Under the pieces are notes generated by a model. That model ran no database searches, was not told the DNA's origin, and worked only from the letters and a program-made list of their open reading frames with translations. Positions 1 to 12,175 of a stretch of 64,000 nucleotides of DNA are shown here, piece after piece (position 1 is the first letter of the stretch; the number at the start of each line of letters is the position of its first letter). The position numbers and the translations under genes were made by a program. The stretch covers positions 1-64,000 of the forward strand of contig NZ_CP095742.1 of the NCBI RefSeq assembly GCF_023078495.1. The letters are read 5' to 3'. Source of the DNA: Luteibacter aegosomatissinici. Lineage in GTDB: Bacteria > Pseudomonadota > Gammaproteobacteria > Xanthomonadales > Rhodanobacteraceae.

Positions 1-1377
1 ATGAGTGATCTCTGGAGGCGCTGTCTCGAGCGTCTTGATGGCGAATTGAGCCCCGAAGACGTCCACACCTGGCTCATGCCCTTGCAGGCCAGGGAGGACG
101 GCACGGGCCTGTACCTGTACGCACCCAACCCGTATTCGCTGGAAGCGGTGCGCACCCAGTTCCTGGTTCGGATCGAAGCGATCATCGAACACCTGGCGGG
201 CCACCCTCTGCCCGTGCGCCTGGAAATAGGCTCGCACGGCGGCCGCCCCGCACCCGCGCGCCCGGCATCGTCCGTGGCCGCCACCACGCCGGCACCCGCG
301 CCCACGCACGCACCATCGCCCGCGATGCAGATGCCCGCCGCACCGGAACCGCCGCACCAGCACAACCTGGATCCGCACTACACGTTCGAAACGTTCGTCG
401 AGGGCAAATCCAACCAGCTGGGCAAGGCGGCCGCGATGCAGGTCGCGATGAACCCGGGCCGCGCGTACAACCCACTCCTTCTCTATGGTGGTACGGGCCT
501 GGGTAAGACGCATCTTATGCATGCGGCCGGCAACCTGCTGCTGCAGAACAATCCCGAGGCGAAGGTGCTCTACCTTCGTTCGGAACAGTTCGTCAGCGGC
601 ATGGTGAAAGCGCTGCAGCAGAAGAACATGGATGACTTCAAGCGCCGCTTCCGCTCGGTGGATGCGCTGCTGATCGACGATATCCAGTTCTTCGCCGGCA
701 AGGACACCACGCAGGAAGAGTTCTTCCATACCTTCAATGCGCTGTTCGAAGCCAAGCAGCAGATCATCCTTACCTGCGATCGCTATCCGAAGGAACTGGA
801 CAAGCTCGAGCCGCGATTGAAATCGCGTCTTGGCTGGGGTTTGTCCGTCGCTATCGAGCCACCGGATTTCGAAACGCGCGCCGCCATTCTCCTTTCCAAG
901 GCGGCCGACAAGGACATGGCGCTGTCGGAGGACGTGGCGATGCTGCTCGCACGCCGCATCCGTTCCAACGTGCGTGACCTGGAAGGCGCGCTCAACACGC
1001 TGGCGGCCCGGGCGAACTTCTACCGTCGCGCCATCACCACGGATTTCGCGGAAGAGACGCTGCGCGACCTGCTCAATACCCATGCGCAGGCCGTGACCGT
1101 GCCCAACATCCAGAAGACGGTGGCCGATTACTACCAGGTGCGCCTGTCCGATCTGCTCTCCAAGCGCCGTGTGCGCTCCCTGGCGCGCCCGCGACAGGTT
1201 GCCATGGCCCTGTCCAAGGAACTGACCGAGCACAGCCTGCCCGAGATCGGTGAGGCGTTTGGCGGCCGTGACCACACGACTGTGCTCCACGCCTGCCGGA
1301 CGATCCGCGGTTTCTGCGAGAAAGACGTGCGTATGCGCCAGGATTGGGAACAGTTGATCCGTATCTTGACGGGCTGA
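1..1377 (+). CDS. dnaA: Chromosomal replication initiator DnaA
   Basis: DnaA is the AAA+ ATPase that binds DnaA boxes at oriC, melts the origin and loads the helicase. The 458-residue protein has the usual four-part layout: an N-terminal interaction domain (about 1-75), an Ala/Pro-rich linker (about 80-120), an AAA+ core with Walker A GGTGLGKT at 163-170 and Walker B LLIDDI near 225, and a C-terminal DNA-binding helix with the signature GGRDHTTV starting at 421. The length is normal. The gene begins at base 1, so its promoter is outside the window. It leads the conserved dnaA-dnaN-recF-gyrB order, and the following spacer has consensus DnaA boxes. Identification is certain. Confidence 0.99.
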   Translation: MSDLWRRCLERLDGELSPEDVHTWLMPLQAREDGTGLYLYAPNPYSLEAVRTQFLVRIEAIIEHLAGHPLPVRLEIGSHGGRPAPARPASSVAATTPAPAPTHAPSPAMQMPAAPEPPHQHNLDPHYTFETFVEGKSNQLGKAAAMQVAMNPGRAYNPLLLYGGTGLGKTHLMHAAGNLLLQNNPEAKVLYLRSEQFVSGMVKALQQKNMDDFKRRFRSVDALLIDDIQFFAGKDTTQEEFFHTFNALFEAKQQIILTCDRYPKELDKLEPRLKSRLGWGLSVAIEPPDFETRAAILLSKAADKDMALSEDVAMLLARRIRSNVRDLEGALNTLAARANFYRRAITTDFAEETLRDLLNTHAQAVTVPNIQKTVADYYQVRLSDLLSKRRVRSLARPRQVAMALSKELTEHSLPEIGEAFGGRDHTTVLHACRTIRGFCEKDVRMRQDWEQLIRILTG

Positions 1378-1590
1378 GAACCTGTGGATAATAGGTGGGC
1401 GACCTGAGGACGGTTTCAGGCCCTAAAGTTATCCACAACGGACCCACATGAAACCGTCGCTTCAAGCCAGTTGATATGAAGCTGTAGGTATCTGAAAAGT
1501 AAGATGAAATCGGACTTTTCAAGATATCCACCGGCCTAACTACAACCACTATAAAATCTTTAAAACCTTAAAAGCAGGAGTAGGGGACGC
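1378..1590. other. dnaA-dnaN spacer, probable oriC or DnaA-regulated region
   Basis: This 213 bp spacer holds two perfect DnaA boxes in opposite orientation: TGTGGATAA at 1383-1391 and TTATCCACA at 1429-1437. A partial match, ATATCCACC, lies near 1522. An inverted repeat, GAAAAGT/ACTTTTC, spans 1494-1520. The last 50 bp before dnaN are strongly AT-rich (1530-1580), as expected of an unwinding element. Boxes plus an AT-rich stretch beside dnaA suggest an origin; the region upstream of dnaA, not in this window, could share or hold that role. The dnaN ribosome-binding site (AGGAGTAGGGG) lies at its right end. Confidence 0.7.
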
Positions 1591-2691
1591 ATGCAATTCA
1601 GCATCCAGAGGGAAGTACTGCTCAAACCCCTGCAGCAAGTCGTGGGCGTCGTAGAGCGTCGCCAGACGCTTCCGGTCTTGGCGAACCTCCTGGTGCGCGC
1701 CTCCGGTAGCGACGTCTCGTTTACGGGCACCGACCTTGAAGTAGAGATGGTGGCGACCACCGCCGCCGATGCCGTGCAGGAAGGTGAAATCACCATCCCT
1801 GCCCGCAAGCTGTTCGATATCGTTCGCGCACTGCCCGATGGCGCCAGGATCGACCTGAAGCTCAACGGCGACCGTATCGCCCTGAACGCAGGCCGCAGCC
1901 GCTTCACGCTGGCGACGCTGCCGGCAACGGAGTTCCCGACCATCGACGAGATCGAGCTGGTCGAGCGGGTTACGTTGCCTGAGGAAGTGCTGCGCGACCT
2001 GATGGAGCGCACGGCCTTTGCCATGGCTAACCAGGATGTCCGTTACTACCTCAACGGCATGCTGCTCGATCTGCAGGAGCACACCCTGCGCTGCGTGGCC
2101 ACCGATGGCCATCGCCTGGCGCTCAAGGAAACCCGCCTGGAGAGCTCGGTATCAGCACGCCGCCAGATCATCATTCCCCGCAAGGGCGTGAACGAGCTGA
2201 TCGGCCTGTTTGAATCGGGTGAGGGCACGGTGGAGCTGGAGTTTGGTCGCAACCACCTGCGCGTTCGCCGCGGTGGCGTCCAGTTCACCTCGAAGCTGAT
2301 CGACGGCCGGTTCCCGGATTACGAGGCCGTGATTCCGCTCGGCGCCGACAAGACCGCCACGATCGAGCGCGATGTGCTGCGTAGCGCCCTGCAGCGCGCT
2401 GCCATCCTGTCGAACGAGAAGTACCGCGGTGTGAAGCTGGAACTGCAGCCGGGGCACATCAAGATCGTTGCCCACAATCCGGAGCAGGAAGAAGCCCAGG
2501 AAGAGGTGGAAGCCGAGACCGGCGTCAGCGACCTCGCCGTGGGCTTCAACGTGGGCTATCTGTTGGATGCGCTTGGCGCACTGCGCGGCGATAAGGTTCG
2601 TCTGAACCTGCGCGACGCCCAGTCGAGCTGCCTCCTGCAGGAAGAGGGCAACGATGAAGCTCGCCATGTGGTGATGCCGCTTCGCCTCTGA
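1591..2691 (+). CDS. dnaN: DNA polymerase III beta sliding clamp
   Basis: The beta clamp is a ring-shaped dimer that tethers DNA polymerase III and other enzymes to DNA. The 366-residue product has the family's normal length and its three repeated clamp folds. It opens MQFSIQREVLLKPLQQVVGVVERRQT-like and ends with the conserved VVMPLRL tail, which forms part of the hydrophobic partner-binding groove. A strong purine-rich ribosome-binding site lies about 8 bases before the ATG. The gene sits between dnaA and recF and is followed by a GC-rich hairpin at 2721-2750. Identification is certain. Confidence 0.99.
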   Translation: MQFSIQREVLLKPLQQVVGVVERRQTLPVLANLLVRASGSDVSFTGTDLEVEMVATTAADAVQEGEITIPARKLFDIVRALPDGARIDLKLNGDRIALNAGRSRFTLATLPATEFPTIDEIELVERVTLPEEVLRDLMERTAFAMANQDVRYYLNGMLLDLQEHTLRCVATDGHRLALKETRLESSVSARRQIIIPRKGVNELIGLFESGEGTVELEFGRNHLRVRRGGVQFTSKLIDGRFPDYEAVIPLGADKTATIERDVLRSALQRAAILSNEKYRGVKLELQPGHIKIVAHNPEQEEAQEEVEAETGVSDLAVGFNVGYLLDALGALRGDKVRLNLRDAQSSCLLQEEGNDEARHVVMPLRL

Positions 2692-2720
2692 CCGCACGAC
2701 ACGGTAAAGTTCGGCACACG

Positions 2721-2750
2721 ACGCCGGGGATGTCTTCGACACCCCGGCGT
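2721..2750 (+). terminator. Hairpin between dnaN and recF
   Basis: ACGCCGGGG and CCCCGGCGT form a 9-10 bp stem around an 11-base loop. The following sequence, TGTTCGTTCT, is only moderately T-rich, so termination is probably partial. It could separate dnaN output from recF, which is needed in much lower amounts. Confidence 0.55.
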
Positions 2751-2780
2751 TGTTCGTTCTGGCACGGGTAAAGGCAGGGA

Positions 2781-6369
<3,589 letters not shown>

Positions 6370-6402
6370 TTCGATCCAGTGACATGGCGAATGCCATCGA
6401 AA

Positions 6403-6437
6403 CGCCCGGCCGTCGAAAGACCGCCGGGCGTTTTTTT
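6403..6437 (+). terminator. Intrinsic terminator after gyrB
   Basis: CGCCCGGC and GCCGGGCG form an 8 bp GC stem around a 12-base loop, followed directly by seven T residues (6431-6437). This is a textbook rho-independent terminator closing the dnaA-gyrB cluster. Confidence 0.92.
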
Positions 6438-6656
6438 GCCCGCAACGTTCGGCCGCGTAGGGTGGATCGAAAAGCGATTTTCAAGGGCCAAAAATCACCC
6501 TAAATCGGTCAGTGCCAACATTCTTCTAACAAGTCATTGTTTTGACTCCTCTTTTTTGTGGCGCTGCGACTTGTTCTTAGGAATCAAATCAGGGTAACCT
6601 CTGTAGTCCCCCGGAGCACCGCCGTGTGCGACGACTCCTTCAACCGAGGTCAGTCA

Positions 6657-7955
6657 ATGAAACAGGGTTTCTTCAACAAGATGGCGCTCGCTACGGCGAT
6701 CGCACTTTCCCTCACCAGCGGCGTTGTCGGTGCCAAAGACAAGCCGGCCGATGCGAAGAAGGAAGTGCTGTACCCGAATGCCACTCGCACGGAACCCAAG
6801 CTCGACCTGAAGAGCGAGAAGGATCAGAAGGCGATCAACGAAGGCCTCGACGCCGCCAACAATGGCGAGAACGACAAGGCCGTCCAGTTGCTCACGCCGC
6901 TTGCCGATGGTTCGGCCACGAGCAGCAAGTACGCCCAGGCGCTCGCACTGCAGGGCCTTGCCAACATCAAGTACAACGCTGGCGACGTGAAGGGCGCCAT
7001 CGTGCAGCTGAAGCAGGCGCTCGATATCGGCGTGCTGCCGAACGACACGTACTTCCAGCTGAAGTACATGTACACCCAGTTCCTCGTCGCCGATGAGCAG
7101 TACGCTCCGGCACTGCAGTCGCTGCACGAGTGGCGCGACCAGGGCAAGAAGGAAACGGCTGATTCGTACGGCCTCGAAGGCAACATCGATTACCGCCTCG
7201 AGAAGTACCCGGAAGCCATTGCCGCCATCACCAAGGCGAAGTCGATGCCGGATGCGAAGCCGCAGGCATCGTGGGACCAGATCCTGATGGCCAGCTACTC
7301 CGAAACCGGCCAGGGCGACAAGGCTGCCCAGATGGCTTCGGATGAGCTCGCGAAGAACCCGAACGATGCGATGGCGCTGAACAACGCCACGTCGTCGCTC
7401 ATCCAGGCACAGAAGTATCCCGAAGCGATCGCCCTGATGGAGAAGGCACACACTGCCGGCGCCATCAAGGACGAGAAGCAGTATGTGAACTTCGCCAAGA
7501 TCTACCTGATCGACGGCCAGAACAACGATGCCCGCCAGAAGACGAACGCCCAGAAGGCGGCGGCCGTCCTCAAGGAAGGCATGGACAAGGGCGTGGTGCA
7601 GAAGACGGGCGAGAACTACAACCTGCTCGCCGATTCGTACATCACCGCCGACGACATGACCAATGCGACGTCCGCGCTCAACGAAGCGGTCAAGGTCGCG
7701 ACCAACGGCGAGCCGGCACTCAAGCTCGCGCGCGTCAATCTCCAGGAAAACAAGTACGCCGCTGCCGAAAAGGCCGCGACGGATGCCATCAGCAAGGGTG
7801 TGCAGCATAAAGGCCAGGCCTATATGGTGCGCGCGGAAGCCAAGCGTGGTCAGAAGAACAAGCAGGGTGCTATCGCGGACATGAAGCTCGCGGCCCAGGA
7901 TCCTGAAACGTCTGCCAAGGCCAACGCCTGGTTGAAAACCGCAGGTAACCAGTAA
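6657..7955 (+). CDS. Secreted TPR-repeat protein upstream of tonB
   Basis: The 432-residue product begins with a signal peptide (MKQGFFNKMALATAIALSL, cleavage near VVGA-KD), so it should be periplasmic or envelope-associated. The rest is a run of tetratricopeptide-like helical repeats (for example the segments KYPEAIAAITKA, KYPEAIALMEKA and KGAIVQLKQALD), a scaffold for protein contacts. The ATG at 6657 is preferred because it gives the signal peptide and has GAGGT 7 bases upstream; an upstream in-frame start at 6558 lacks both. TPR proteins of this kind commonly precede tonB-exbBD in Xanthomonadales. A role in assembling or supporting the TonB energy-transfer machine is inference from position. 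No enzymatic motif is visible. Confidence 0.8.
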   Translation: MKQGFFNKMALATAIALSLTSGVVGAKDKPADAKKEVLYPNATRTEPKLDLKSEKDQKAINEGLDAANNGENDKAVQLLTPLADGSATSSKYAQALALQGLANIKYNAGDVKGAIVQLKQALDIGVLPNDTYFQLKYMYTQFLVADEQYAPALQSLHEWRDQGKKETADSYGLEGNIDYRLEKYPEAIAAITKAKSMPDAKPQASWDQILMASYSETGQGDKAAQMASDELAKNPNDAMALNNATSSLIQAQKYPEAIALMEKAHTAGAIKDEKQYVNFAKIYLIDGQNNDARQKTNAQKAAAVLKEGMDKGVVQKTGENYNLLADSYITADDMTNATSALNEAVKVATNGEPALKLARVNLQENKYAAAEKAATDAISKGVQHKGQAYMVRAEAKRGQKNKQGAIADMKLAAQDPETSAKANAWLKTAGNQ

Positions 7956-8148
7956 GGCCTTGTAAAGTGCCGGAAGGGGGGTGTTATGGCGTGCCATAAA
8001 TCTTCCCTTCAGGCGCTATACAAACGCCATATGCTGGTGTAACTTGCATATTTTCCGCTTGCATAAACCCGCGTTCAGGCAATGTGAATCGCCGAGCGCC
8101 GGGAAGCAGCGGGCCCACTTCCGCTTGATTAGCTCTTGATAGTGACTG

Positions 8149-8811
8149 ATGGCCTCAAGTAACGAATCAACCGGCCAAGCGCCGTTCAGTTGGGGGCGCA
8201 CAAGTGCGTTGGCAGTCGCCATCGCGCTGCACTCGTTCGCTTTCCTCCTGCTGGTAGCGCCCATGGCGCCGCCCAAGCAGGCAGAAAAGAAGACGGATAA
8301 GGTGGTCCAGGTCGACTTTATCGAACCGCCGCCGCCGCCCCCGCCTCCCCCGCCGCCGCCGCCGGAACCCCCCAAGCAGCCGCCGCCGAAAATCATTCAG
8401 CAGGTGAAACCGCCCCCGACACCGCCGCCGCCGGCTCCGCCGCCGCCGGCTGTTGAAGAGGCGAGCACGAATGCCGTTCCGGCACCGCCTCCGGCGCCTC
8501 CCGCGCCTCCGGCACCGCCGGCGGATATCGCGCCTAGCGAAAATCTGTCGTACCGTCAGCGCAACCCGCCAAAGTACCCGCCGCAGGCGGTTCGCCAGCG
8601 GCATGAAGGTACGGTGGTACTTCTGGTCCTCGTGGCTGTCGACGGTACGCCGAAAGACATCCAGATCGACCAGTCGAGCGGTTTCCGCGAACTGGACAAG
8701 GCAGCGCAGGATGCGGCCAGGAACTGGCGATTCAACCCGGGCAAGCGAGGCGGTCAGGCCGTCGAAGGCTATGCACGTGTCCCCGTTACGTTCAACCTAA
8801 ACCAGCTGTAA
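8149..8811 (+). CDS. tonB: TonB energy-transducing protein
   Basis: TonB spans the periplasm and passes the inner-membrane proton-motive force from ExbB/ExbD to outer-membrane TonB-dependent receptors. The 220-residue protein has a cytoplasmic start, one membrane anchor (about 20-40, SALAVAIALHSFAFLLLVAP), a very proline-rich periplasmic spacer beginning around 58 with an uninterrupted polyproline run, and the conserved C-terminal domain (YPPQAVRQRHEGTVVL to WRFNPGKRGGQ). It precedes exbB and two exbD genes in the same direction. The 193 bp spacer before it contains the small palindrome TTATGGC/GCCATAA near 7983-7998 and no clear terminator. Confidence 0.96.
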   Translation: MASSNESTGQAPFSWGRTSALAVAIALHSFAFLLLVAPMAPPKQAEKKTDKVVQVDFIEPPPPPPPPPPPPPEPPKQPPPKIIQQVKPPPTPPPPAPPPPAVEEASTNAVPAPPPAPPAPPAPPADIAPSENLSYRQRNPPKYPPQAVRQRHEGTVVLLVLVAVDGTPKDIQIDQSSGFRELDKAAQDAARNWRFNPGKRGGQAVEGYARVPVTFNLNQL

Positions 8812-8865
8812 GCCCCCACGGCTTATAACTTTTAAGTTCACGCTTGACTTCCCAAGGGTAGCGTT

Positions 8866-9612
8866 ATGTTGCAAGACACCTCCGCTCAGCCTGCTTCGCC
8901 AGGTAACTCCAATGCCGATGCCCTGAAGCAGATGGGCTTCGACCACCTCATTCACAACTTCGACTTCCTCGGTTGGATTGTGTTCGTGGTGCTGGTCGCG
9001 ATGTCCGTGCTCTCGTGGTACTTCATCGTCGCCAACTTCATCCGTAACAGCCTGGTGCGTTCGCGCGCCGACAAGGTGATCCAGGGCTTCTGGAACACCG
9101 CGTCGACCCAGGAAGCCATCCGTATGCTCGAAGAGCAGCCGAAGGGCGAACCGTTCTCGAAGATCGCACTCGACGCCGCTTCGGCCGTTGCGCATCACCA
9201 GGCTGCTGCCGGTGGTCGTCTCGCCGAGACCCTGTCGCGTTCGGAATTCATCGACCGCGCCCTTCGCCAGGCCGTGGCTCGCGAGAGCCTGCGTCTCGAA
9301 GGCGGCCTGACCCTGCTCGCCACGGTCGGTTCGTCGGCCCCGTTCATCGGTCTGCTCGGTACGGTGTGGGGTATTTACCACGCGCTGATCGGCATCGCCG
9401 CTTCGGGTTCGGCTTCGATGGATAAGGTCGCTGGCCCGGTGGGTGAAGCTCTGATCATGACCGCGTTCGGTCTGTTCACCGCTATCCCGGCCGTGCTTGC
9501 GTACAACTTCTTCATGCGCTCGAACCGCCTGACCTACGCCCAGTTCGACGAATTCGCGCACGACCTGCACGACTTCTTCGCCACCGGCGCCCGTGTCGAA
9601 GGCACGAAGTAA
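8866..9612 (+). CDS. exbB: Biopolymer transport protein ExbB
   Basis: ExbB forms the pentameric inner-membrane channel scaffold that, with ExbD, harvests the proton-motive force for TonB. The 248-residue protein has three predicted membrane segments: one near 35-55 (LGWIVFVVLVAMSVLSWYFI) and two in the C-terminal half (GGLTLLATVGSSAPFIGLLGTVWGIY and ALIMTAFGLFTAIPAVLAYNFF), both with the MotA/TolQ/ExbB family signature. The spacer from tonB is 54 bases with no terminator, and exbD follows 20 bases after the stop, so an operon is very likely. Confidence 0.96.
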   Translation: MLQDTSAQPASPGNSNADALKQMGFDHLIHNFDFLGWIVFVVLVAMSVLSWYFIVANFIRNSLVRSRADKVIQGFWNTASTQEAIRMLEEQPKGEPFSKIALDAASAVAHHQAAAGGRLAETLSRSEFIDRALRQAVARESLRLEGGLTLLATVGSSAPFIGLLGTVWGIYHALIGIAASGSASMDKVAGPVGEALIMTAFGLFTAIPAVLAYNFFMRSNRLTYAQFDEFAHDLHDFFATGARVEGTK

Positions 9613-9632
9613 TCCGCTAGAGGAATTGACCC

Positions 9633-10046
9633 ATGGCTATGAGCAGCGGGGGCAACTCCGGTGGGCCGATGTCGGAAATCAACGTCACGCCGCTAGTCGA
9701 CGTGATGCTGGTTCTCCTGATCATCTTCATGATCACGGCACCGCTGATGTCCCATAAGGTCCAGATCGATCTGCCGAAGGCTAATCCGAACGTTAAGGAT
9801 GACACCCCGGTGGAGCCGATGGATCTCGCGGTCAAGCCGGACGGTACGTACTTCCTCAATGACAACGAAGTCACTGAGGCAGAGTTGAAGCAGCAGTTCG
9901 CCATCAGCGCCGCCAAATCCCCGCAGCCGGAACTTCAGATCCGTGCTGATCGCACCACCGAGTACAAGGTGGTGAAGAAGATCCTTGGCGATGCCAAGGA
10001 AGCGGGTATGGTCCACGTCGGCTTCATGTCGACTGGCAAGGAGTAA
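9633..10046 (+). CDS. exbD: Biopolymer transport protein ExbD, first copy
   Basis: ExbD couples proton flow through its membrane helix to TonB movement. The 137-residue protein has the family layout: a short cytoplasmic start ending in GGPMSEINVTPLVDVMLVLLIIFMI, where the Asp of PLVDVMLVLL is the conserved proton-carrying residue in the single membrane helix, then a periplasmic domain. It lies 20 bases after exbB and 5 bases before a second exbD. The first 45 residues are nearly identical between the two copies, while the periplasmic domains differ, pointing to an old tandem duplication with divergence in the partner-contacting part. Confidence 0.95.
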   Translation: MAMSSGGNSGGPMSEINVTPLVDVMLVLLIIFMITAPLMSHKVQIDLPKANPNVKDDTPVEPMDLAVKPDGTYFLNDNEVTEAELKQQFAISAAKSPQPELQIRADRTTEYKVVKKILGDAKEAGMVHVGFMSTGKE

Positions 10047-10051
10047 CGAAC

Positions 10052-10459
10052 ATGGCTTTCAGCTCTGGTAACTCTGGTGGCCCGATGTCGGACATCAACG
10101 TCACGCCGCTCGTCGACGTGATGCTGGTGCTCCTGATCATTTTCATGATCACGGCTCCGATGCTGTCGCATAAGATCAAGATCGATCTGCCGCAGCCGAA
10201 TCCGAACATCGTCAACCCAGAAAATCCGCCGGATCCGATCCGTCTGCAGATTCGCCAGGATGGCTCGCTGTACTGGAACGACACGCCGGTCGACGAACTG
10301 GGCCTTCGCGCCCAGATCGCGGTGGTCGCCCAGCAGTCGAACCAGCCGGAACTGCAGATCGATGCGGACGATTCGGTTCAGTACGAGGTCGTGGCTCGCG
10401 TGCTTTCTGACGCGAAGGGCCAGGGCCTGACCAAGATCGGCTTCGTTAACGCGCAGTAA
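10052..10459 (+). CDS. exbD2: Biopolymer transport protein ExbD, second copy
   Basis: This 135-residue paralog of the preceding ExbD keeps the membrane helix with the essential Asp (NVTPLVDVMLVLLIIFMI) and the same overall length. Its periplasmic domain is distinct (NPENPPDPIRLQIRQDGSLYWNDTPV). Two exbD genes behind exbB are known in Xanthomonas, where the second copy has been reported to be dispensable for iron uptake yet important in some host interactions; whether that holds here is unknown. A strong terminator follows 25 bases after the stop and ends the tonB cluster. Confidence 0.94.
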   Translation: MAFSSGNSGGPMSDINVTPLVDVMLVLLIIFMITAPMLSHKIKIDLPQPNPNIVNPENPPDPIRLQIRQDGSLYWNDTPVDELGLRAQIAVVAQQSNQPELQIDADDSVQYEVVARVLSDAKGQGLTKIGFVNAQ

Positions 10460-10484
10460 CCGATCAGGTCTGTCCGGTAAGACG

Positions 10485-10514
10485 AAAAACCCCGCCTCAC
10501 GGCGGGGTTTTTTT
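10485..10514 (+). terminator. Intrinsic terminator after exbD2
   Basis: AAAACCCCGCC and GGCGGGGTTTT pair around the tetraloop TCAC and are followed by further T residues. The flanking A and T tracts make it usable from either strand. Confidence 0.95.
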
Positions 10515-10530
10515 ATGCACCGTGCCCAAT

Positions 10531-10625
10531 GTAGGAGCTCACCCTGTGAGCGACGCCGTTCGCGATAACGCAACAGGCCCTGACGCACCTACGCGAAAGA
10601 TGTCGCCCACAGGGTGGGCTCCTAC
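10531..10625. repeat. GTAG-type REP/BIME palindromic element
   Basis: Two imperfect 24 bp arms, GTAGGAGCTCACCCTGTGAG at 10531 and the reverse complement of GTAGGAGCCCACCCTGTGGG ending at 10625, face each other across about 47 bp. The GTAGGAGC head recurs at 15663 and 61649. Pairs of inverted REPs with a GTAG head are typical of bacteria with RAYT-family tyrosine transposases; no such transposase lies in this window. The right arm ends inside the stop codon of pdxJ (TAG, minus strand, 10624-10622). Confidence 0.8.
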
Positions 10626-11365
10626 TTCAGGATATCGAGATACGCGCGAACGGTATTGGCGAGGCCCTGGTAAAGCGCCTCGCCGATCAACGCGTGGCCG
10701 ATCGACACCTCGGCCAATCCAGGAATTGCAGCCTTGAACGTACCAAGGTTCGCCTGGCTCAGATCATGCCCGGCATTCACGGCAAGCCCGGCCTGTTGCG
10801 CACGACGAGCCGTATCGGCGAACGATGCGAGTTCGGCACGTGCATCGCCTTCGTGGAACGCGTGCGCGTAAGGCCCGGTATACAGCTCGATACGTTCGAT
10901 GCCGATCGCCTTCGCCTCGGCGAATCCTTCGCCACCGGCATCGACGAACACACTCACGCGGCAGCCGATTTCGCGGAACGCCGCGACCACAGGCTTCAGC
11001 GTTTCGATGTCCTTCGTCAGGTCGAAGCCATGGTCGGAGGTGATCTGCCCGTCGCCATCAGGCACGAGCGTGACCTGCGTAGGCTTCACCTCGCGGCATA
11101 GCTCGATCAGGCCCGGGTAGGCACCGCGGGCACCGGCGAACGGATTGCCCTCGATGTTGTATTCCACGCGCCCGCGCAACAAACCGGCCAGCGTACGAAC
11201 GTCGGCGGGCGTCACATGGCGCATATCGGGGCGGGGGTGGACGGTAAGGCCGCCACAGCCTGCATCGATGCAGGTATTGGCCGCGGTGGCGAGATCCGGT
11301 TCGTTACCACCCCGGGAATTGCGCAGCACGGCGATCTTGTTCAGGTTAACGCTGAGTAGGGTCAT
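10622..11365 (-). CDS. pdxJ: Pyridoxine 5'-phosphate synthase PdxJ
   Basis: PdxJ condenses 1-deoxy-D-xylulose 5-phosphate with 3-amino-2-oxopropyl phosphate to form pyridoxine 5'-phosphate, the last ring-forming step of de novo vitamin B6 synthesis. The 247-residue product starts [20 protein letters not shown], the usual family opening, and carries [13 protein letters not shown] and the late motif [12 protein letters not shown] of this TIM-barrel enzyme. Length is normal. The start codon lies only 9 bases after the T-tract of a terminator-like hairpin, and the stop codon is formed by the end of a REP element; both are noted separately. It lies downstream of the phosphopantetheinyl transferase gene on the same strand. 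Confidence 0.97.
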   Translation of the reverse strand: MTLLSVNLNKIAVLRNSRGGNEPDLATAANTCIDAGCGGLTVHPRPDMRHVTPADVRTLAGLLRGRVEYNIEGNPFAGARGAYPGLIELCREVKPTQVTLVPDGDGQITSDHGFDLTKDIETLKPVVAAFREIGCRVSVFVDAGGEGFAEAKAIGIERIELYTGPYAHAFHEGDARAELASFADTARRAQQAGLAVNAGHDLSQANLGTFKAAIPGLAEVSIGHALIGEALYQGLANTVRAYLDILK

Positions 11366-11374
11366 CGACGGTCC

Positions 11375-11410
11375 AAAAAAATGCGCACGTCACCAAGCGC
11401 GACGTGCGCA
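11375..11410 (-). terminator. Terminator or attenuator directly ahead of pdxJ
   Basis: Read on the minus strand, TGCGCACGTC and GACGTGCGCA form a perfect 10 bp stem with a 9-base loop, followed by A and then T6 (11380-11375). The T-tract ends 9 bases before the pdxJ ATG. It should stop transcripts from the upstream phosphopantetheinyl transferase gene, yet any pdxJ promoter would have to lie inside or upstream of it. Confidence 0.8.
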
Positions 11411-11506
11411 ATGACTGTCGTCCCAGCATAACGCGCCACCTCCCTGTGGCGCACTCCACGGCTCACACACACACGCCAACTAAGACACAACCCGGAGCGG
11501 AAAGGT

Positions 11507-12130
11507 TCAAAGCGGAAATGTGAAGACGTAAACAGAACGCGGCTCACCGCGCCATGCGACCGCCGCGACGAGCCCGGCTTCGAGTGGGACCGGCGCCACC
11601 TGCCAGCCCGCTGCCGGGCCCAGGTCGCCGTCGAAAGCCAGCGGTGCGAACTCGTCGCCGTCGGAGGCGAACGCCACCCGGTGCAAGCCGTACGACAGCC
11701 CGCCCCCGTGCGCCTTCAGCACCGCCTCCTTGGCCGTCCACAGGGTGAGAAACCCGTTGAGCACGTCCGCTTCGCCAAGGCTTGCCAGCCAGGCCGCTTC
11801 CGCCGGCGCGAAGAACCGGCGAGCGAGTTCCAGCGCCCTGGCCCGGGGCCGGATCCGCTCCACGTCCACACCCACCTCGAAGCCAGCCGACCCCCGGCCC
11901 ACGGCAAACAGCGCCGTGTCCTGGCTGTGCGACCAGCTGAAGCCCAGCGTGCCGGCCGCCCCCGGAAAATGCGGCTTGCCGTGTTCGCCGCGAGCCACCT
12001 CGGGCGCATCGGGTCCGGCATACGCCGAGAGCAAAGCACGGAACGGCGCCGCCTCGGCGGCATCGGTGGACCAGGGCAACCGCCAGACATGAATCTCGGC
12101 GTGGGAAAGGTGGGGGACGGCGAAGGACAT
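11507..12130 (-). CDS. 4'-phosphopantetheinyl transferase, Sfp type
   Basis: This family transfers the phosphopantetheine arm of coenzyme A to a serine on acyl or peptidyl carrier proteins. The 207-residue sequence has the Mg-binding motif GVDVE (87-91) and the WTAKEAVLKA motif (131-140) with the catalytic KE pair. The HGKPHF and FSWSHSQDTALFAV stretches are also typical of Sfp/Gsp/HetI enzymes, as opposed to the shorter AcpS. Its carrier-protein substrate is not encoded nearby. It is divergent from the crbS gene with only 45 bases between start codons, so their promoters must overlap the coding ends. Confidence 0.88.
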   Translation of the reverse strand: MSFAVPHLSHAEIHVWRLPWSTDAAEAAPFRALLSAYAGPDAPEVARGEHGKPHFPGAAGTLGFSWSHSQDTALFAVGRGSAGFEVGVDVERIRPRARALELARRFFAPAEAAWLASLGEADVLNGFLTLWTAKEAVLKAHGGGLSYGLHRVAFASDGDEFAPLAFDGDLGPAAGWQVAPVPLEAGLVAAVAWRGEPRSVYVFTFPL

Positions 12131-12175
12131 TCCCCCATGCTAGCCTGAGCCCGTGTCGGACAGGGACCCCCACTC

